Origin: a bacterium
GTDB taxonomy: Bacteria > Planctomycetota > Planctomycetia > Planctomycetales > Planctomycetaceae
Length of the DNA: 48,996 nucleotides
Reading direction: 5' to 3'
Assembly (NCBI GenBank): GCA_016124895.1
Contig: WGMU01000089.1
Coordinates: 1 to 48,996 of the forward strand
Shown in pieces: positions 24,001 to 33,273 of this stretch. The notes beneath the pieces were generated by a model that worked only from the letters and a program-made list of their open reading frames with translations, had not been told where the DNA came from and ran no database searches. Positions within the stretch are counted from its first letter, which is position 1; every line of letters starts with the position of its first letter. Position numbers and translations under genes: made by a program.

Positions 24001-27000
24001 GCCGCTGCACCGACGGCCGTAAATTGAGCGCTTCCCTGGGCTGGTCCGTTAAAGTTGATCTGATTGTTAATGATCGTTGCGTTACCACCACGGCGAACCG
24101 TGATGCCGTGCAGTCCGTTACTGACGATCGTGTTGCCGAGGCTGACGCCCGTCACCTGATCCGTGCCTTCGCGACCGATTTCGAGAATGTTGAACGCTCC
24201 AAAGCGACCGGACAGTTCGATGCCGTTCTGGTCGTTGCTGCTGATCGTGTTGCCAACAAACAGGCCACCCAGGTCACGCTTGTCCGTCGAACTGTTTTCG
24301 CGGCTGGTATAGTTGACGCCATCGCCTTCGTTGAACATGACAACGTTATTCAGCACGTCAGCGAGAATCTGTGCATCGGCTTCGGTTCGGAACTGGATGC
24401 CATTTGTGGCCGATGCCGCGGCGGCACCGGGGGCACGTCGATTCGTCAGGATGGCGTTGTCATGAATCTCAACATCAACGGAGTCGAGACTGCCGTTGAG
24501 TGCCACCACCTCAATACCGGCACCGAACTGGCGGGTCGTACCAGTATCAAGCTGCTCGGTGACGGGGTTAATCGCGTTGTTACTGACTGTGTTGCCGGCG
24601 ATCGTGATGGCTCGCGTCTGTCCCGGTGCCGGGTCAACCGTCCGCGTAATGGCGTCGTCTTCGCGCCGGATACGAATACCGTCATCAAGATTATTCGCGA
24701 TGATATTGTTTGTGATCTGCAGGTCTTCAACGGCCGTCTGCTCGTCAAAGTAGACATCGATTGCCCGGCCGTCGTTGCGACCGGTATTGCGGATCATCAG
24801 CGCGCCTTTAGCGTGCGCCGAGGCGGTCGCTGTTGTGAGCGTAACCGTGTTCCCAGAAACCGAGCTGATCGTCAGGACTTCGCCGTCAATCCGCACCGTA
24901 TTGCCAGCGGCGAACTGGGAACCGTCGGCGACGAGAAATACCTGCGTACCGGCGGTAATCGCATTCCTGAGCGACGAGACGGCATCAGTACCGATCACAT
25001 TCTGAGAGATTTCTGAATGCCGCAGAACGGCGGTCGCCTGCAGATTGACGTTCGTCCCAGAGAGCACCACCTGAAGACCGTGATCATTGGTGGCAACGTT
25101 GCTGTTCGCGTTGGAATCGGTGTTGATGACGGTGTTGCCAATGAAGTCGAAAGATCCCGCTGCTTTGTCCTGCAACTGGAGTCGCACGGCGCCTTGCTGA
25201 TTGCCATCGAACAGGTTGGCAGCCGTGCTGCTCGTACCACCGATTTTCAGGTTCAGCGCATCTCCAGTCGACGCCGTCACAGTCGCGTTCGTCACATGGC
25301 CTGCCGCCTGTGTACCATTGACGCCGCGAATCACGGTCAGCGTATTCTCAGTGACATCAGTCACCGTCAGCACTTCGCCGTCGATCTGCACGTTAAACGG
25401 AGTCGCAAAGCCAGCGAACGGCGATGCGTCGGTGACGTTCAATGTCGTCCCGGTCCGCGAGATGCCGCCGCGGGCAACAGCAGTTGCCTGAGCGTGAGTG
25501 TCCTGCACCGTGAAGTCGATGCCGCGGGCCTGATTGCCGGTAAAAGTATTCCCGGTAATATCTGCCGTGATCGCGGCATTCACGGTCAGCGAGCCGCCAA
25601 TTCCCGCAAAGCGGTTATTACTGAAGGTGTTACCGGAAATGGCTCGGACCGTACCGGAAGCCGATGACGAAACCGAACGGACAGTCGCACCGGCGGCATG
25701 GGTCAGAGCCAGCGTGCCGCGTTCACCGCGGAGCACCGTGAGCGTGTTGCCGTCGATTGCCTGAATCAGCATCTGCTCGCTGTCGACCAGGATGACCTGC
25801 TGCGTCTGAAACGCGCGGCCATCGACCACTTGCAGCGTTGCAGCGAGTGAATCAACTCCGGAGGTCAGTGTCGTATCGGCCGAAAAGCCGGTGAATTCGA
25901 AGACGGCCGGGCCTCGGTTCTGAGCGACAAAGTCGGCACTGGCGGTCGCGTTGAAAAGCAGACCGTTGCCGAGAGTATTGTCGATCGTGTTGTTCGTAAA
26001 CGTGCCGTAGACGTTGCTATCGAAGGCATTAAAGACGACGCCTTCACCACCCGCCGCACCGTTACGGCGGATCGTGTTCTGATCGATGATCAGGTTAGTC
26101 AGAGTCGACTCGGTCAGGTCGAAGTTAATCGCGTCGACCTGTGGACGATCCGCGTTGATGGCTGCGTTATTGCGAATGGTCAGATCGTCGAGCGGTGACC
26201 GGTTCAGAGTGACATCAATGCTGTCGATCCGGACGTTGTTTTCGATCACGACGTGAGGAGCACGGGCATCGGTGAAGTCGATCGACAGTCCGTCGTCACC
26301 CGAGGATCCACCGATGGAACTGTCCGTGATGCTCAGGCAGCCAACGTCGGTGAAGACTGTCAGCGTACCGCCACCCAGATAGGGAAGCTGTCCGGTGCCA
26401 TCCGTGTTCTGCAGGACGATCAGGTTCTCATCGGCAGGAGACGTGAAGCCGATGACGTCTTCCGTGTTGGCTGCCGTCAACCCCTGAACGCCGTTGACGG
26501 TCGCCAGCGTGCCTTCCTGCAGGCCGTGATCGACAACCGTCAGTTCCAGCGGATTGGTCGGCTGAGCGGAAAAGATGGACTTCTGCAGTCCATTCGCGGT
26601 GATGGCAACGCCATCGACCTGCGTCTCCGAAATATCGAATTCGCCGATCACGCTGTTGGTCGTCTGGCTGACAATATTGACATTCAGACCCGCCGAAAGA
26701 CCGCCGGAGATCGTCGTCTGCGCAATCGTCAGTTCGGGCAGATGTACGTCTATCAGATTGATATCAACGCCGCCGCCGACGGCACTGGTAATCGAAGACC
26801 GCTCGATATTCAGTGAATCGATGCTGACATTATTCAGCGTGATATTGACACCGCTGCCCTGCGTGCCGGAAATCGTCGTGTCGTGAACGGCGATCTGCGT
26901 CAGCACGAGGTCTGACAGATTGATGTTGATGCCGCGTCCGCCGATCCCATCGAACGAGACCGCGTCGACGATGATCGAGTCAAACTCGGGAGTTCCGTCG

Positions 27001-27239
27001 CTGTCGATGTCGATCGTCGTGTTCGTAATGCTGATCGGGCCGGAAGTCGCGTTCACCATCTGCTGGTCGACGACAAACGCCGTCAGCAGCATCCGGTCTT
27101 CCAGCAGTTCGGAGAATCGGAAGCGGCGGCCCGAGTGGCCGTGCAGAGCCTGTCGCTGCCAGTCCGTTCCGCGGCGGCGTCCGCGACGACGCGTTTGCAG
27201 TGACTGACGAAAGTTCCGCACCCACGATGTCAACAACAT
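6033..27239 (-). CDS. Giant multidomain surface/secreted protein with RTX repeats
   Basis: About 7,068 residues from ATG 27239, chosen because GGGAG lies eight bases upstream; the in-frame start at 27341 would add 34 unlikely residues. The N-terminus is arginine-rich and has LEDRMLLTA at residues 46-54, the planctomycete LEPR-XLL type motif of exported giants. Then, by nucleotide position: parallel beta-helix repeats (about 27070-22300) with NN-I-x-N patterns; about 13 Ig-like domains with PDPR...V-x-F-x-E-x-V-x-G cores (21950-17770 and 15370-14150); CSLREA-like SLRAAV-x-(T/E)ANAL starts (17450, 15480, 11580) followed by PMP-like GG-G-(I/L)-N repeats; three Calx-beta domains (10100-9010); and RTX calcium-binding nonapeptides (8370-6110). 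The C-terminus ends in FDMFNF after acidic residues, as in type I secretion substrates, but no secretion genes lie nearby. The likely role is adhesion, matrix or cell-surface structure. The single frame is intact throughout, which argues for selection. Confidence 0.93.
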   Translation of the reverse strand: MLLTSWVRNFRQSLQTRRRGRRRGTDWQRQALHGHSGRRFRFSELLEDRMLLTAFVVDQQMVNATSGPISITNTTIDIDSDGTPEFDSIIVDAVSFDGIGGRGININLSDLVLTQIAVHDTTISGTQGSGVNITLNNVSIDSLNIERSSITSAVGGGVDINLIDVHLPELTIAQTTISGGLSAGLNVNIVSQTTNSVIGEFDISETQVDGVAITANGLQKSIFSAQPTNPLELTVVDHGLQEGTLATVNGVQGLTAANTEDVIGFTSPADENLIVLQNTDGTGQLPYLGGGTLTVFTDVGCLSITDSSIGGSSGDDGLSIDFTDARAPHVVIENNVRIDSIDVTLNRSPLDDLTIRNNAAINADRPQVDAINFDLTESTLTNLIIDQNTIRRNGAAGGEGVVFNAFDSNVYGTFTNNTIDNTLGNGLLFNATASADFVAQNRGPAVFEFTGFSADTTLTSGVDSLAATLQVVDGRAFQTQQVILVDSEQMLIQAIDGNTLTVLRGERGTLALTHAAGATVRSVSSSASGTVRAISGNTFSNNRFAGIGGSLTVNAAITADITGNTFTGNQARGIDFTVQDTHAQATAVARGGISRTGTTLNVTDASPFAGFATPFNVQIDGEVLTVTDVTENTLTVIRGVNGTQAAGHVTNATVTASTGDALNLKIGGTSSTAANLFDGNQQGAVRLQLQDKAAGSFDFIGNTVINTDSNANSNVATNDHGLQVVLSGTNVNLQATAVLRHSEISQNVIGTDAVSSLRNAITAGTQVFLVADGSQFAAGNTVRIDGEVLTISSVSGNTVTLTTATASAHAKGALMIRNTGRNDGRAIDVYFDEQTAVEDLQITNNIIANNLDDGIRIRREDDAITRTVDPAPGQTRAITIAGNTVSNNAINPVTEQLDTGTTRQFGAGIEVVALNGSLDSVDVEIHDNAILTNRRAPGAAAASATNGIQFRTEADAQILADVLNNVVMFNEGDGVNYTSRENSSTDKRDLGGLFVGNTISSNDQNGIELSGRFGAFNILEIGREGTDQVTGVSLGNTIVSNGLHGITVRRGGNATIINNQINFNGPAQGSAQFTAVGAAALGTEILGSGIDVQNGNVDGTGPKAGLADGTAPGSGGGNQDPQVSLAIKANNIEGNAGMGVDVHSRVDVADMTLGSSNGDPGVRLTIRDNLITQNFNDGIALSGPVQATILGNFIDRNTGRGIDLMSFGTPNDTPPERVRQSNYLIGDGTLTGGNVVVGNRQEGIYYVHTAEIQDSNLLSTDPNSRRNNGAFNAAPAAILQVDTNLISDNGVNSALSATGFVMWIGTTGGTLGDGNVWGYNNWLGLETGLGTVGGVADVTQTAENLNSGITASNPTSQTEVNSRTNARIVNNIFEGNFGDDFSIRPFISTVDPPVTQVTSPNDWNLSTTPGYSLSQYFTDPLARLNLVFDGNSGNGLDVRTGTVGYSNAEPVFKSRISGGGAPTPGGPFVATRVRDATRVPSRVSTGIGLIPAFNQPENGAPDAVFPILDIQPVDVGNGITELMVTFGNDFFGVYSGLNPVPLNLAEGTTVEITGVQGVNGELHSANGVYQASQIDVINHTLILQNTAGEDGPAYDFGGILTVNINNTLPTAEAPYQYPGMGPTTFRVAQGFDTSGASPQNEFTQGDNFNGGSDGDNVNGLTDWGIWTPNPSLNGVVTGVASGGGNTLLITSPNHGLTDRRLIEISGINGLPSLNGVFRIQVIDANTFQVTGAINNGTYIDGGEWKTRDDSFPSPLAPTFPIGDVINVTPDPRSATPGVVTVTFSEPVTGIDVNDLYLTRDGVPVDMASVIVQQVGPSQYTIDLTATGAVEGQYELIVDNANPEATIVPISPDPATGPAGIVTINFTEPVTGVDISDFVLSYDNGSSGGFRAIDLSEIGANLAVTQVSPLQYTIDLSSVTDGVGTYRLTLLAQRSGASAVALDGISSTGGVITITSQAHGLATGQRVTLDGVRGFTLGANTAVNGTYRIVVTDNDHFQLYDDTLTTPISPDDSGYFSAGNIGTWSFDPGIIDRVGRPYSVDRFGVIADATDVWARSNTAPSADIIDVSPDPRNTGVNSIFIQFSEPVRSTQVNSTDFILTRDVGFGPVTVPLDPSINAPIPLDDTTGSGYATRFQLPNLNALTLQDGLYRLTLRTTDPSRITDQQGSFLVFPAIDEWRVTTVGPAPSISSVFPDPRMASAGVVNIVFNEPVSGVDVNDAGTHFTLTRDIGDGNGPQIVPLVDPNNGNTPLPITVISSSSLQIDLTPVTSDGMGNSIDGTYRLTLNRGSGIFATGDSEPLSVDATDSWVQDSTAPTGTILDIDPDPRVASAGIVTIKFSEPVTGIDRFNAATDFTLTRDIGDGNGPQPVSLAAMRVRAINPVDFNGIPVADPFNPSATIFTDTYVIDLNGSITDTFGTYVLSLTDLGAITDRTGNTFVATADSVDSWKRVRTTGNDRIIDAVFPGTPIPPYGGQQPSSYEQPNPVVNDATDTFFVDATPPGVVPGTVNVTPDPRSTAAGVVTIEFTEAVTGFNLTDLVLTRDANDGNGPQMVSLTGLSLIQVSPSEYTIDLNLKTGAPGTYSLSIQGTASLILDLAGNPIQTGLIPLDTWVVENTGPSATITVTPEFRNIATDGDPIVVTFSKDVGVSQVDPTDFRLERNDGSGFIVVTNSLAGASSTLTGMINATQTTITVANGSVFPAAGGFRVAIGSELLNVTAVSGNVLTVERGAEGSTAATHASGASVVLSSALIKAQGSSTLVGNITAVTTTLTVVDGSVFPSTPGFEIRVGSEVMTVTNRVGNTLTVSRGAGAVAHSNGSSVSLTYDDTFVLDLSGTGLIDVTEATYRLTLVATDSGIVDLSGIELSSDVTATWQLDRTAPTANIVDILPDPIQFSPAMPSAGIVNILFNEPVQNVDISDFELYHNGVLEPGLASLTVKAEPPTAGAPARRYTIDLSSLTGTDGLYELRVMAGGIQDLAGNDLLPPNPLEFRDDEGRLLTLISPTANVAAADQWQAGADVTPPAVVSVLDASGQAIPATVFNSVGVLTVTFTEEVTNFGVDDVRLTLNGAAVTLPAGAVTQYLGSKATYLLDLTSVTTTPGSYVLQIRGDSSVSRVMDLNGNLLADDSNILTPAGVASEARWEFQIGVPNATIVPVSPDPRLRPAGVVTVNFSDDVSGVDISDFRLTRVPEGSTTSLPVSLQSVDVVMSAQGPDQYTLDLTSVTGAPGTYTLTLVSAGSGIEAIATQSPLRTDANETWTTFDVIDLTRPLTTPKVVVSFSDAADANPNDGRVDTNASTADGEQRSLRAAVQTANALTGDDTILLAAGTYSLTLNGPVGENAAASGDLDITDTTGTLIIRGQGVNETIIDAGGLFRVFHVLDGATLILENLTVRGGLVTGSDDGAGLRNDGGTVTLNNVRITGNRSLDDGGGINNAGSMTIINSTLDLNTATNNGGAIRNVGKLTVINSTIGGRYDISDPLNPIDERNQAGLNGGGLINIGGGTATLIGTTISGNVAGGSGGGVRNNSVTTAVTTSLASDITATQTTLTVSDATVFPAHEGFVIRVNSEDMLVTAVNSNTLTVTRGFNGTAASAHTALSVVSQASTLTLFNTTIADNSAGNRGGGLSTASGLAVLANNLIARNHAVIGGNDVSNFTDPNSMLSAGNNLVSDTVGAAIFNQVSDRPNQPTAITPLTSNGGPTLTHALRLFVDTTLKADVTVGATTVDVVDPSVFPAQTPFVIEIGTEQMQVTAVNGTTLTVTRGFNMTTAAAHAIGETVSQVIETPLVAAINNVVTTFAVANAGVFQSPLPFVVQVGTEEMLVIGITGSTLKVVRGINNTTASAHVLGDVVSLLNINAAIDGGQLVSDATDQRGVPRVLGNGVVDIGAYEFGGFFVSTVDETLTADGNTFGIDINPGDGLPLDVFGRTTLRAAVMEANALAASGRSTQNAIILGDQVYTLSITEIDRTAPTATFTEVTPDPLQAAPTMMGDPVLDPVDSIVVTFSEPVHGLGGVATPISLSSFRLTYDDGAGNVQVRTLDTITGVTIDLTSQNQATGETVYTISGLESTLSLDGMYTLELLTNDPVDPSKSLGDFALAPNPLAEETLGTGVAATETFIRGDDVFPPVGTIDQVTTPRTTNPGAITVSFNESVTGVSSTTFSLTYDDGSGAGPVAIDISSISPQQVGLTDFVLDLTSVFDANGLTDTGNYVLTFNGATVADQAGNLFGQTLVTAWTVAPDTFPPVPTISEITPDPRLGTVGTVTVDFDEAVTGIDLSNAETDFNLYFDEDGAAGPIPEVQLDLSGITITQLSELQYTFDLSSVTTLDGAYRLELSTDGAITDLALMPNALAEDPTLVAQFGRSGIAAIEQFTIGDSLTPVADPANLGQTQVTDGGAFQFNPSAFGDLDLPGGRLTVVGNGSGVSIISGGMIDRVFDNSFGGSLVIQDAGIVDGLVLDDRNGGGIRSQGFLQTNNASISGNVAEGDGGGIYSQSELVIGAITPSTTLVFGGSTLAASINNTATVVTVTNAAAFPTVPGFTIQVGGEQMRVVAVNGVAFTVIRGFNGTAVGSPAANTAVTWIDDSTATVFRVANAGRLPNQPGFDILVGTELMTVTQITGPFSDYTVVRAVRGTAAQVHAGGNQASLDMGTAGPLLAVVTPSDFPINPGFDIRIGNEELRVISVTGNTFRVNRGVNGTVASNHVSSDTVQLVQGVRLFDSVVENNTAQFGGGLLNNNQDASTIADTAVRSNSAAIDGGGVYNDRTAVMTITGTTIAGNTAGRDGGGFYNNDLAAVSISDSTLTSNAAGIGGGGLFNELVATATITNSTIAFNQALDGAGVYNDDGTVTVSISAFSANSATGDGGGAFITSNAVFNVSNSSFSGNMADSDGGALQSSGTVALDNVRVIDNTAGQNGAGISNTRSLTLQQVTLTQNDAGQDGGALWNSGIGSVTATDTTIDQNTAGRDGGGIHNSGSATLSFSGSSISGGTAGEKGGGLYQSSLGMVSIVNSTIATNTATDGGGIYSTHALSFQNSTLSTNVATNNGGGIDNNGGAVSFASATVFGNTAGVAGGGIINESVFGTFSLKNTIVARNMIDGNPPNADVDVSGVKYSNVGNNLIGNRGSVTSFVDGANGSIVGVAGNEVDPLLGPLQDNGGPTLTHALLFGSPARDAGTNVGVLTTDQRGFARIFDGDGDGLATVDIGAFESGFVVNTFADTIDVLPGDQASADRDGNSSLRAAVMEANALPGDDTILLIPGTYTLTIAGRDEDGAASGDLDISDNLTIIGAGTDQTFIDAAQLDRVFHVLPGARLSLKNLTIQGGNALEGGGLLNQGFVSLENVVIRDNTADFGAGLLNDLVTTNLSAAMTATTTTLTVTDSSAFPVQGVFDVRIGAEEIRVTAVSGNTYSVTRGVNGTTPVAHAMGELITLVQSMDLLNTSVVNNAARIQGGGLFNRNELTITSSVFSGNSANSKGGGLYNESSVAAATNIVDSTFDSNVATVAGGGVYNNSAQGANRGRINFTGSTLSNNRAGVRGGAIYNNEIVTLLNSTISGNSANSTGGGIYNTVLLDPTDGVTVLAAGDVTLTNVTVVRNSTDGVGGGLVNVTGATTSLRNTIVASNSATKSNVDLSGVFTTLGTNFIGQAAQVSGLVNGVMGDQVGSASSPFDPVLGPLADNGGPTKTHALQPGSPAINAGDNSGGDPVDQRGGRRPTDNTADIGAFEIQENRISIADIQKLEGPGGSTLFVFSVILEQTTAEPISVDFTTFQGTARSGSDFQPVSGTLFFSPGDLTRTITVEVFGDTTPEDNETFQVILSNPINGVLVNSSGGIVSTLSATGTILNDDAFVRVDDVNIAEGDSGQTNAIFTVSLSAPLQETATITYSTADGTANVGNDYVLTTGTLVFAPGETSMTVSVPINGDLIVEPFETFFLNLTSAVGDSGDNLTVLDGQGLGTIENDDIVISVTPGVASLVEGTGGTVNYPFTVSLSQPNAYAVTVNVRTVDGTATSGLDYTALNNVTVMIPAGQTSVTQNVVVISDGTFEGGPGVFESFDVELVPGTVTRNGAVNTNAVLGGAATGQIEDDEPRPIQYVIQLNAAMDTILVTVDDGVNPPTMTSTMDLVSPLTVNGGALNDLFIVDFVNGNPIPTGGLFIDGMGQTSSDGLQIQDSSSTFMATNIIYTATDAHSGTVNIDGSIINYMGLEPVTDDLAAVNRTFDSTSISSDHDVDVTNAGGRTVISDNGTSAFENIAFQNPTTSLTVNTGDGNNTITLNAIDAAFAASFTLNAGGGDDTIDATVFNFAAALNGEAGNDTVTGSAFNDTISGGLGADLLSGGDGADLIRGNDGVNADDNASDTLFGNSGIDSLDGEGGDDVIDGGLSGDLISGGAGNDQINGGSGNDTVSGGDGNDNILGGSGNDSLLGDAGNDTLDGEAGQDTVDGGADDDVVSGGADNDTVLGGSGNDAVNGNDGNDDVQGGTGNDTLDGGTGSNSLDGGADTDTISVTATGTQNITLTNASLTVGGEVVTYTSVEQFILNGSSQANNINASGYSGNVTIFGGDGNDTLTGGSGNDSIIGEGGNDIVSGGAGNDTLLGGAGKDSVDGGSGNDNVSGQSGADTLIGGTGDDTLDGGDDPDSILGGDGADLASGGTGNDTIDGGIGNDTLNGDDGNDQLLGGEDEDLLQGGNGDDNLLGQAGDDKLIGNSGSDTLDGGAGEDTGLGGAGDDLLIGGQGNDLLDGQGSSNDVITLPGTTLDDTFTINRSDALVLLQKTSGTPYSTIIRRTEQVKLNTLDGNDSVTVGDLTGADGYSTFFIDLGTGDDVLSAAANLNTLFAFAVSGGAGNDSLFGGEGADVLNGDAGNDLIHGRGGNDTLSGGLGTDYIVGFAGDDVISGDEDNDTLLGSAGLDIINGGDGNDSIRGNGGFDTIDGGDGDDTLRGDGSGDDIYGGAGRDKIDGGGGNDNIFGGDGNDTINCGTGEDYVLGGDGNDAISGGTENDRLIGNAGRDLILGGDGNDTLIGGANEDLLVGGYGADFLRGNGSSHDTLVGENGGDTPDPGDFFHPADANEVDNAFILDPAVFDMFNF
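6110..8370 (-). repeat. RTX (GGxGxDxxx) calcium-binding repeat region
   Basis: This part of the giant gene encodes dozens of nonapeptides such as GGSGNDTVS and GGDGNDNIL, which fold as calcium-binding beta-rolls in known RTX proteins. Two non-RTX spacers interrupt it, at about 7620-7800 and 6770-7055. They split the array into three blocks. The spacers resemble each other and a third segment at about 8360-8670 in their [15 protein letters not shown]-type beta strands, so the unit may be 'spacer plus RTX block' repeated three times. At the DNA level it gives an obvious near-27-base periodicity. Confidence 0.92.
9010..10100 (-). repeat. Three tandem Calx-beta domains
   Basis: Three consecutive segments of about 110-120 residues show the Calx-beta pattern: V-x-E-G-x-x-G at the start ([33 protein letters not shown]), then V-x-(F/Y)-x-T-x-(D/Q)-G-T-A-x-x-G-x-D-(F/Y), then G-x-x-x-x-x-(V/I)-x-V. 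They lie at about 10100-9735, 9745-9415 and 9410-9010. Calx-beta domains bind calcium in exchangers and integrins and are common in bacterial adhesins. They sit just upstream of the RTX region, so the C-terminal third of the protein is probably calcium-dependent. Confidence 0.85.
10985..25865 (-). repeat. Twelve copies of a ~65-residue inserted module
   Basis: A module with consensus TTLTV-x-D-x-S-x-FP, then G-F-x-I-R-V-G-x-E-x-M-x-VT, then GNTLTVTRG-x-NGT and A-x-AH-x-x-G-x-x-V occurs at about 25865-25665, 25500-25265, 24985-24780, 19220-19005, 18990-18775, 16670-16435, 16130-15915, 15912-15695, 13735-13525, 13524-13335, 13334-13135 and 11205-10985. It is found inside beta-helix, Ig-like and PMP-type regions, often in tandem (two or three copies). 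I do not know a named family for it. Similar wording occurs in phage structural proteins, which is a recollection and not a search result. Confidence 0.75.
14150..21960 (-). repeat. About 13 Ig-like domains with a PDPR signature
   Basis: Copies of roughly 90-130 residues begin with (V/I)-(T/S/D)-PDPR and continue with V-T-(V/I)-x-F-(S/T/N)-E-(P/A)-V-(T/S)-G-(V/I)-D, then D-F-x-L-T-R-D, and end with Y-T-(I/F)-D-L-(S/T) and Y-R-L-(T/E)-L. Approximate starts on the minus strand are 21950, 21710, 21060, 20690, 20300, 19740, 19400, 18610, 18180, 17810, 15350, 14890 and 14530. They resemble bacterial Ig-like domains of surface proteins. A CSLREA/PMP block (17450-15400) separates the first ten from the last three. 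Confidence 0.8.
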
Positions 27240-28433
27240 GTGACGTTCTCCCGAAAATGCGTCGGTCCGGTTGACCCGGATTCGAGAACCGATGATGGTG
27301 TCGCTGGTCGCTCGGTCAGAGGTTACGCTCGGCCTGATCATTACTGGTCTGGCGTACTCATCCCGGAAGTCGCAGTCGAGTCACCGCTCTCAGTTGCCAA
27401 TTGAGTTAAGTACCGATGGCCGCGCGTCCGCAGTCATCACCATTCGGGTCGACTCGGAAGCAGTCCTCATGACGCTGCCAGGCTTCCCCGTTTATTTCCG
27501 TCGCAGGCTGACGGGCAGCCTCACGAGACTCGCAAATCAATCAACGCGTCGCAGGAATCCCTGCTGCGACCGGCTCGAGCCAGTATCGAACTCAAGCCTC
27601 CCGGCACTCGCGACCGCGACGAAAGCTCGCCGCGCATGGTCCTCGCGCACCGGGTAGACAGATTCTCGATCTGTTTCGGCCCTGCCCGGTCTGAAACATT
27701 GCGACAACTGCCGACGGAGATGCAGTCGGAATCGCCGCCGTGAATGTTGCAGAGCATCGATTCCCGTGATCCGTTTCAGCCGGAAGTGCCGGCGCAACCG
27801 CTCCTGACCGGAGAAATGCTTATGGACGCGACCAGATGGGATTCAGTTCCCGCCGGACGAAGCTCTTGAGGACGGTGCCCGTTTTGAGCAGCCGGAAGCC
27901 GCATTTCACGACACGGCATCCAGGTTGCAGGGCAGAAACCTCGCGAATTCCCAGCGTTCGGACGCGACGGTCACGCCGGGCGGGGAAACGCGGCCTGGCG
28001 AGCAGGAAATTCGAGCTGGCACGCTGACGCTGATGGAAACCAGATGGTCCGATCGGCCGAGTGTGTTCAGCAGGTCGCGGAGAGTCGGCAGTCGTCCGAA
28101 CTTCCGCTCCGCCAGAGTTTTCCGCTCAAGCAGTACAGCCAGAACAGTCGATACGACCAGCGAGGTGCCCGGCGTTCCGTGCGCGGCCGTAGCGGCTGCG
28201 CGGAATGCGACGGCATCTGTTCATGAAAGTCGGGCAGATTTTCCAGAGCGTTCGTTCTGACAACTTCCAGGCGGTGACGACCGGCTGGGAGAATTCTGCC
28301 GGACGCATGTTCTGTTCGGAATCCGACGAACACGTCAACTGGAGCCGGAGGCCGTCCTGCATTTACGAATTCTGTCGCAGACGCCACGGAACGGGTCTCG
28401 GACAAACCTGCAGGCTGGACACGGAGGGTCGAC
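27240..28433. other. 1.2-kb gap between giant gene and Ig-like secreted protein gene
   Basis: The genes on both sides diverge, so promoters for both must lie here, but no convincing -35/-10 pair is visible. There is a stem TCCGG/CCGGA in the giant gene's leader (about 27265-27279) and a six-base-pair hairpin ACAGAT/ATCTGT (27658-27674). Several overlapping open frames of 60-128 codons exist on both strands. Two neighbouring plus-strand frames (27744-27869, and a shifted one continuing to 28260) could be a decayed gene, but none has a good ribosome site or a family match. Confidence 0.5.
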
Positions 28434-30293
28434 ATGAAACTGTACCTGTCACTGCTGTGTGGCGTCCTGCTGCTGAGTGCAGAATCCGTGACGCGGGCTC
28501 AGAACTATGGCACTCCGTATGGAGGCAGTTCGCTTGCCGGCAGCGGCGCCGTCTCAGGCGGCGGCATGACAGCTCCACAGGCGGGCTTCCCGACCCCGGT
28601 GCAGACGAGTCGGCGAGCGTTTCGGATTCCCTACCAGTACGACCCGCATGAGATCAGCCGGCTCGGTGCCCGCGAGATTCGTCTGTTCGTCTCGTACGAC
28701 CGCGGCGCAACCTGGACACATTCGCAATCGGTCCAGCCCGCGGCAGGACGGTTCGATTTTCAGGCTCCGACAGATGGCGAGTTCTGGTTCACGGTCCAGA
28801 CCGTCGACCGCAATGGTCAGCTTCATCCCGGCGGACGGAACCTTCAGCCAGGGCTGATCGTTATCGTTGATTCCGTCAAGCCGACCATTGAGATCGATCT
28901 GCGTGAAGCGGCCCCTGGACGAGTCGCCCTCGACTGGACGATCATCGACGCTTCCATCGATCCACAGTCAATCGTGCTTGAATTTACCCAGTCAGGACAG
29001 TCGGACTGGCAGAAGCTGGGCGTCAATCCCAGTGCGACCGGCACGACAACTTGGTCGGTTCCGGGCGGCGGACTGGTCGCCGTCCGCGGCCGGGCTCGCG
29101 ACCGAGCCGGCAACGAAGCCCAGTCGCAGTATCAGATTCAGGTCAGTCCGGTGACGGCAACTCCGCAGTCGTCGCCGCTGGTTCCCGACAACTCGGTTGC
29201 CGGCGTTCCGCCATACGGTCAGTTGATGACGCAACCGCTGCCGCCTCCGGGACCATCTCCGTATTCACTGCCGCAGGTACCGCCTGGAGGTCCGGCTCCG
29301 TTGCCAGCGATGGGATCAGAACCGCAAACCGGCATGGCCTCGGCACCGCAGCCAGGAGTTGGATTCTCTCCGCAGCCGTACGCCGGTGTGCCGTCGTATG
29401 GCCAGGGTCTGCCGCCGACCGCCAGAACAACACCGTCGTCGATCCCGCAGTTCGGGTCGACGCCTCCTGCGCTCGGAACTCTGTCGAACAGAAACCCACT
29501 TGCCGGCACAGACAGGCCCGGCCGCGCGACATCGGAAACGCCGTCCGCACCCCCAGCTCAGAACAACTGGAATGAACAGTTCGTCTCGACGGTCCCCGGG
29601 GCCGTTGGCACGAATGAACTGCCGGCCTACCAGCAGCCGCAGGAAGCTCCTGGTCACCGCATTGTGCGGGAGCGATCGTTCAAGATTGATTACCGGGTCG
29701 ATGACATTGGACCGTCCGGTATCAGCGCAATCGAGCTGTACGTGACTCAGAACGGCGGCGAAAAGTGGTATCGGTACGGCGTCGACGAAGATCGCAGGAG
29801 TCCGTTTGACGTCGAGGTTCCCATGGATGGCGTCTTTGGCTTCTCGATCCGCGTTGTCAGCGGAGCTGGACTATCGGATCCACCGCCGCGTTCGGGCGAG
29901 GAACCGGACATCGTCATCGAAGTCGACGCCTCGCCGCCGGTGGTCGAACTGCACCCCCTGCGTCAGGGAACGGGCGACAAACGAAATCGCATCCTGATCA
30001 CCTGGCAGGCCGAGGATCAGCGCCTTGCCGACAACCCGATTGCGATTTCATACGCAACAAGCCCCGGCGGCCCGTGGACGCAGATCACCGACTGGCGAGA
30101 GAACACGGGAGAGTTCATCTGGACTGTCAACGCCGAGATTCCTCCGCGGCTTTATGTGCGGATTGTCGCCCGCGACGCCGCCGGCAACATCGCGAAGGTC
30201 GATACACCGCAGCCCGTTCTGGTCGACATCTCGAAGCCCACGGCCCGGATCGTCAACGTCGACCCCGCCGCGCGCCGCCAGGGCAACTTCTGA
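28434..30293 (+). CDS. Secreted protein with two duplicated Ig/Fn3-like units
   Basis: 619 residues, with GGAGGG six bases upstream of the ATG. Residues 1-22 are a signal peptide (MKLYLSLLCGVLLLSAESVT then RA/QN). The mature chain has two similar units: residues 58-240 and 410-612. Each starts with R-(A/S)-F-(R/K)-I-x-Y, then a beta-sandwich with I-x-L-(F/Y)-V-(S/T)-x-(D/N)-x-G-x-x-W and D-G-x-(F/W)-(W/F)-F, then V-D-x-x-x-P-x-(I/V)-E-(I/L) leading to a second sandwich ending in ARD-x-AGN. A proline- and glycine-rich linker of about 170 residues lies between them. This suggests an elongated exported structural or binding protein. Similar domains occur in planctomycete proteins of unknown role. 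It is divergent from the giant surface-protein gene, but a shared function is only a guess. Confidence 0.85.
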   Translation: MKLYLSLLCGVLLLSAESVTRAQNYGTPYGGSSLAGSGAVSGGGMTAPQAGFPTPVQTSRRAFRIPYQYDPHEISRLGAREIRLFVSYDRGATWTHSQSVQPAAGRFDFQAPTDGEFWFTVQTVDRNGQLHPGGRNLQPGLIVIVDSVKPTIEIDLREAAPGRVALDWTIIDASIDPQSIVLEFTQSGQSDWQKLGVNPSATGTTTWSVPGGGLVAVRGRARDRAGNEAQSQYQIQVSPVTATPQSSPLVPDNSVAGVPPYGQLMTQPLPPPGPSPYSLPQVPPGGPAPLPAMGSEPQTGMASAPQPGVGFSPQPYAGVPSYGQGLPPTARTTPSSIPQFGSTPPALGTLSNRNPLAGTDRPGRATSETPSAPPAQNNWNEQFVSTVPGAVGTNELPAYQQPQEAPGHRIVRERSFKIDYRVDDIGPSGISAIELYVTQNGGEKWYRYGVDEDRRSPFDVEVPMDGVFGFSIRVVSGAGLSDPPPRSGEEPDIVIEVDASPPVVELHPLRQGTGDKRNRILITWQAEDQRLADNPIAISYATSPGGPWTQITDWRENTGEFIWTVNAEIPPRLYVRIVARDAAGNIAKVDTPQPVLVDISKPTARIVNVDPAARRQGNF

Positions 30294-30540
30294 CAGACGC
30301 CAGGGAGCGCGTTGGGCACTACATCACGGCAGTGGTCCCACACGTCAGCGGAAAGCTCACACCGACCGACGGCTGCTCACCGACGCTCTCACTTCCGGCC
30401 ATTCCGCCACCATCCGCGGCTGCGTGGATGACGAACAGCTCGTCACGGGTCATGATGCGCCCGTTGGATTGGAATCGTCTGAGTCCGACGGTTGAAAGCG
30501 TTCTGCCCGCCGCGTCCTGTTGAACACCGGAGCCCCCCCG
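30294..30540. other. Intergenic gap before the VOC gene
   Basis: About 247 bases with one small hairpin, TGACGA/TCGTCA (30429-30445), without a U-tract. A minus-strand open frame runs through the whole region (30319-30903) but it is the shadow of the VOC gene for most of its length. Nothing else is supported. Confidence 0.4.
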
Positions 30541-30945
30541 ATGCCGGAAGCCCTGCCCATCGAATTCATTCACCACGTGTCTCGTCTGACGCGCGATCTC
30601 GACCGCAGTCAGAAATTCTACTGCGACGTGCTCGGCTTTGAGCCCATCCCGCGACCGAACTTCAACTTCCGCGGCGCGTGGCTGTTCAACTACGGCCTGC
30701 AGATTCATCTGATTGAGGCGACCGAAGCGCTCGACGCCCCGCTCACCGAAGTCGGCACCCGCGTCGATCATATTGCGTTTCGAGTCAGCGACATCGACGC
30801 CGTCGAACGACTGCTCAACCAGAACAGCATCGCGTTCCGCACCAGCATCGTTCCGCAGACCGGCGTCAAACAGATCTTCTTTCTGGACCCCGACGGCAAT
30901 CACATCGAGTGCGGCATGTATCCGCCGACTCCGACCGCCGGGTAA
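30541..30945 (+). CDS. VOC-fold (glyoxalase/dioxygenase superfamily) protein
   Basis: 134 residues from ATG 30541, with GGAG about eight bases upstream. A TTG start 21 bases earlier is possible but less likely. The sequence shows two beta-alpha-beta-beta-beta halves. Likely metal ligands are the His of FIHHVSRLTRDLDRS, His in LQIHLIEA, His in RVDHIAFRV and Glu in NHIECGM, the usual positions in VOC metalloenzymes. The family includes glyoxalase I, fosfomycin-resistance proteins and extradiol dioxygenases, and the substrate cannot be told from sequence. The next gene follows 65 bases downstream on the same strand. Confidence 0.88.
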   Translation: MPEALPIEFIHHVSRLTRDLDRSQKFYCDVLGFEPIPRPNFNFRGAWLFNYGLQIHLIEATEALDAPLTEVGTRVDHIAFRVSDIDAVERLLNQNSIAFRTSIVPQTGVKQIFFLDPDGNHIECGMYPPTPTAG

Positions 30946-31010
30946 ACCGGTCGGGCACTGTCACGGACAGTCTGTCGAATCCAGGCCAGCAATTGAAAAC
31001 AGGTTTGATC

Positions 31011-31628
31011 ATGGCTCGAAGACGTTTTGTAAGTCGTGTTCTCTCCGGTCCGGCTGTTGTTCTGAGTGGCCTCGGCGTTCTGCTGGCCACGTCGGTTCTC
31101 CTCGGCGAGCCGCAGAAAACACCGCCGTCCGCGAACGAAGCTGCGAAGACACAGACAGCGGAATCACAGGCTGATAATGAACAGCCAGAAGAAAATCAGC
31201 GAGTGACCGTCCCGGAAGCGCGACGTCAGGCAAAGCTGCTGCACGACACGTACGTCGCGACGCTGCACACAGTCCATCGCACCTATTTCGATGAGAATTC
31301 GCGTGACGTGATTCCCGCGCGGGCTCTTGAAAGCGTATTCCGCGAAATTGACCACGAGACCGGCGGCCAGACACGCTGGATCGCGGTCAACACGCCGGCA
31401 ATGAACATCGACCACAAACCGAAACCAGGCTTTGAAAAAGACGCCGCACGACAACTGGCCAAAGGCGACCGGGAATTCGAGCGGATTGAAAACGGCGTCT
31501 ATCACCGCGCCGGAGCTGTCTCGCTGTTTGCCGGTTGCACGAAGTGCCATCTCTCCGGAATCCGCCCGCAGCAGGGCGTCCGCAGCGTTGCCGGACTGGT
31601 CATCAGCGTGCCCGTCAAAGCCGAGTGA
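31011..31628 (+). CDS. DUF3365 (Tll0287-like) periplasmic heme protein
   Basis: 205 residues from ATG 31011. Residues 8-32 form a signal peptide or membrane anchor. The mature domain matches the DUF3365/Tll0287-like fold, with the c-type heme-binding motif CTKCH in LFAGCTKCHLSGIRP near the C-terminus. Only one CXXCH is present, so it binds one heme. Other members occur as stand-alone redox proteins or as sensor domains of histidine kinases; here no kinase domain is attached. It should sit in the periplasm or paryphoplasm. A redox or gas-sensing role is likely but unproven. The ribosome site is weak (AGG). Confidence 0.85.
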   Translation: MARRRFVSRVLSGPAVVLSGLGVLLATSVLLGEPQKTPPSANEAAKTQTAESQADNEQPEENQRVTVPEARRQAKLLHDTYVATLHTVHRTYFDENSRDVIPARALESVFREIDHETGGQTRWIAVNTPAMNIDHKPKPGFEKDAARQLAKGDREFERIENGVYHRAGAVSLFAGCTKCHLSGIRPQQGVRSVAGLVISVPVKAE

Positions 31629-31830
31629 ACTCCGACAGCGAACCTGAACCAGAGCCGGAGTTCACCGCAGCACCCATCGGGATATCCTGAGGTGTCACCG
31701 CCACGTGCCCGGACACCTTTTCGCACTGATTGCAAACCATGAGGCAGCGTCGCAGAATCCAGCCAGCCGCTGCACAACGCCACGAGGTGTGACGTCGCTC
31801 GCCGCCCGCCTCCGCTACAGGATGCCTCGC

Positions 31831-33273
31831 ATGAAGCTGCCCAGTCCGTCTTACAGCCTGACAATCCGCCTCAGTTATCCAGACAGTCCGGGCCTGCTCG
31901 GGAGGATCACGTCGGCAATCGGCGAAGCCAACGGCTACATCGGCGCTGTCGATATCGTCGATGTCCGTGGCTCGCATATCACTCGCGACTTTACGGTGAA
32001 CGCGTCGGACGTCGCGCATGGAGAAGCGATCACGGCGGCCCTGCGAAGCATCCCCGATATTGAAGTCGTCAAGGTTTCAGACCGGACGTTCCTGATGCAC
32101 CTGGGTGGGAAAATCGAGGTCAACTCGAAAATCCCGGTCAAGACGCGCGACGACCTGTCGATGGCTTATACACCTGGCGTCGCCCGCGTCTGCATGGCGA
32201 TACACGATGATCCTGAAGCTGCCTTTAACCTGACGATTCGGCGCAACACGGTTGCGGTGGTGACCGACGGCTCGGCAGTCCTCGGACTGGGGAACATCGG
32301 GCCAAAAGCCGCGATGCCGGTGATGGAAGGTAAGGCGCTGCTGTTTAAGGAGTTCGCTGGCGTCGACGCGTTTCCGATTTGCCTCGACACGCAGGATCCC
32401 GAACAGATCATCGAAACCGTCCGGCAGATCGCACCGACGTTTGGCGGCATCAATCTCGAAGATATTTCGTCGCCGCGCTGCGTCGAGATCGAACAGAGAC
32501 TCGACGACCTGATCGACATTCCCGTCTTCCACGACGATCAGCACGGAACGGCAATCGTCGTCACGGCGGCACTGACCAACGCACTGAAGATCGTCAACAA
32601 GACACCAGAGAACATTCGCGTGACGATGAGCGGTGCCGGAGCGGCTGGCATGGCCATCGCGCGGCTGCTCAAGCTGATTGGCGTGCAGCAGCTCATCGTG
32701 ACGGATCGTCGCGGCGCGATTTATCGCGGCCGGACCGAAAGTATGAATCCGGTGAAGGACTGGCTCGCTGAGAATACGAATCCCGATGCCGAATCCGGCT
32801 CGCTGAGCGACGTGATGAAAGGCGCCGATGTCTTCATTGGTGTCTCCGCCGCGGGACTGGTTTCGGTCGACGATGTGAAATCGATGGCTCCCGACCCGAT
32901 AGTCTTCGCGCTGGCCAATCCTGATCCGGAAATCTCACCGGAAGATGCGGGGCCGTTCGTCAAAGTGATGGCGACTGGTCGTTCGGACTACGCCAACCAG
33001 TGCAACAACGTGCTCTGTTTTCCGGGCATGTTCCGCGGCCTGCTCGACGTCCGGGCTCACACCGTGACCGACAAAATGAAGATGGCGGCGGCGCTGGCAA
33101 TCGCGAACGTCATCGGCGAGAACGAACTGCTGCCCTCGTACATTATTCCGAGCGTATTCAATCGTCGCGTCGCACCGGCGGTCGCTCAGGCCGTTGCCCA
33201 GGCGGCGATTGACGAAGGCGTTGCCCGCAAGACGACGTTGCCTGGCACATCAACGCACGACGAGCCGCACTGA
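31831..33273 (+). CDS. Malic enzyme with N-terminal ACT domain
   Basis: 480 residues from ATG 31831, which has AGGA eight bases upstream; the frame is open further 5' but that stretch is not protein-like. Residues 1-80 are an ACT domain (YSLTIRLSYPDSPGLLGRIT), a small-molecule binding domain that usually gives allosteric control. Residues 90-480 are an NAD(P)-dependent malic enzyme: AYTPGVARVC, TDGSAVLGLGNIGPKA, VFHDDQHGTAIV (metal site) and the Rossmann motif SGAGAAGMAIARLL. The enzyme converts malate to pyruvate and CO2 with reduction of NAD(P). The stop overlaps the start of the ThiF-like gene by one base (TGATG), so the two are probably translationally coupled. The cofactor choice is not decided here. 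Confidence 0.92.
   Translation: MKLPSPSYSLTIRLSYPDSPGLLGRITSAIGEANGYIGAVDIVDVRGSHITRDFTVNASDVAHGEAITAALRSIPDIEVVKVSDRTFLMHLGGKIEVNSKIPVKTRDDLSMAYTPGVARVCMAIHDDPEAAFNLTIRRNTVAVVTDGSAVLGLGNIGPKAAMPVMEGKALLFKEFAGVDAFPICLDTQDPEQIIETVRQIAPTFGGINLEDISSPRCVEIEQRLDDLIDIPVFHDDQHGTAIVVTAALTNALKIVNKTPENIRVTMSGAGAAGMAIARLLKLIGVQQLIVTDRRGAIYRGRTESMNPVKDWLAENTNPDAESGSLSDVMKGADVFIGVSAAGLVSVDDVKSMAPDPIVFALANPDPEISPEDAGPFVKVMATGRSDYANQCNNVLCFPGMFRGLLDVRAHTVTDKMKMAAALAIANVIGENELLPSYIIPSVFNRRVAPAVAQAVAQAAIDEGVARKTTLPGTSTHDEPH

Noticed and set aside
23811-25016. Plus-strand 401-codon frame antisense to the beta-helix region
   Set aside because: It lies fully opposite the giant gene, has no ribosome site, and its composition follows from the coding strand.
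27560-27610. Possible tRNA T-arm (GTTCGATAC on the minus strand)
   Set aside because: The stem does not pair and no acceptor or anticodon arms are visible.
30319-30903. Minus-strand 194-codon frame
   Set aside because: Most of it is the antisense of the VOC gene; there is no ribosome site and no family match.
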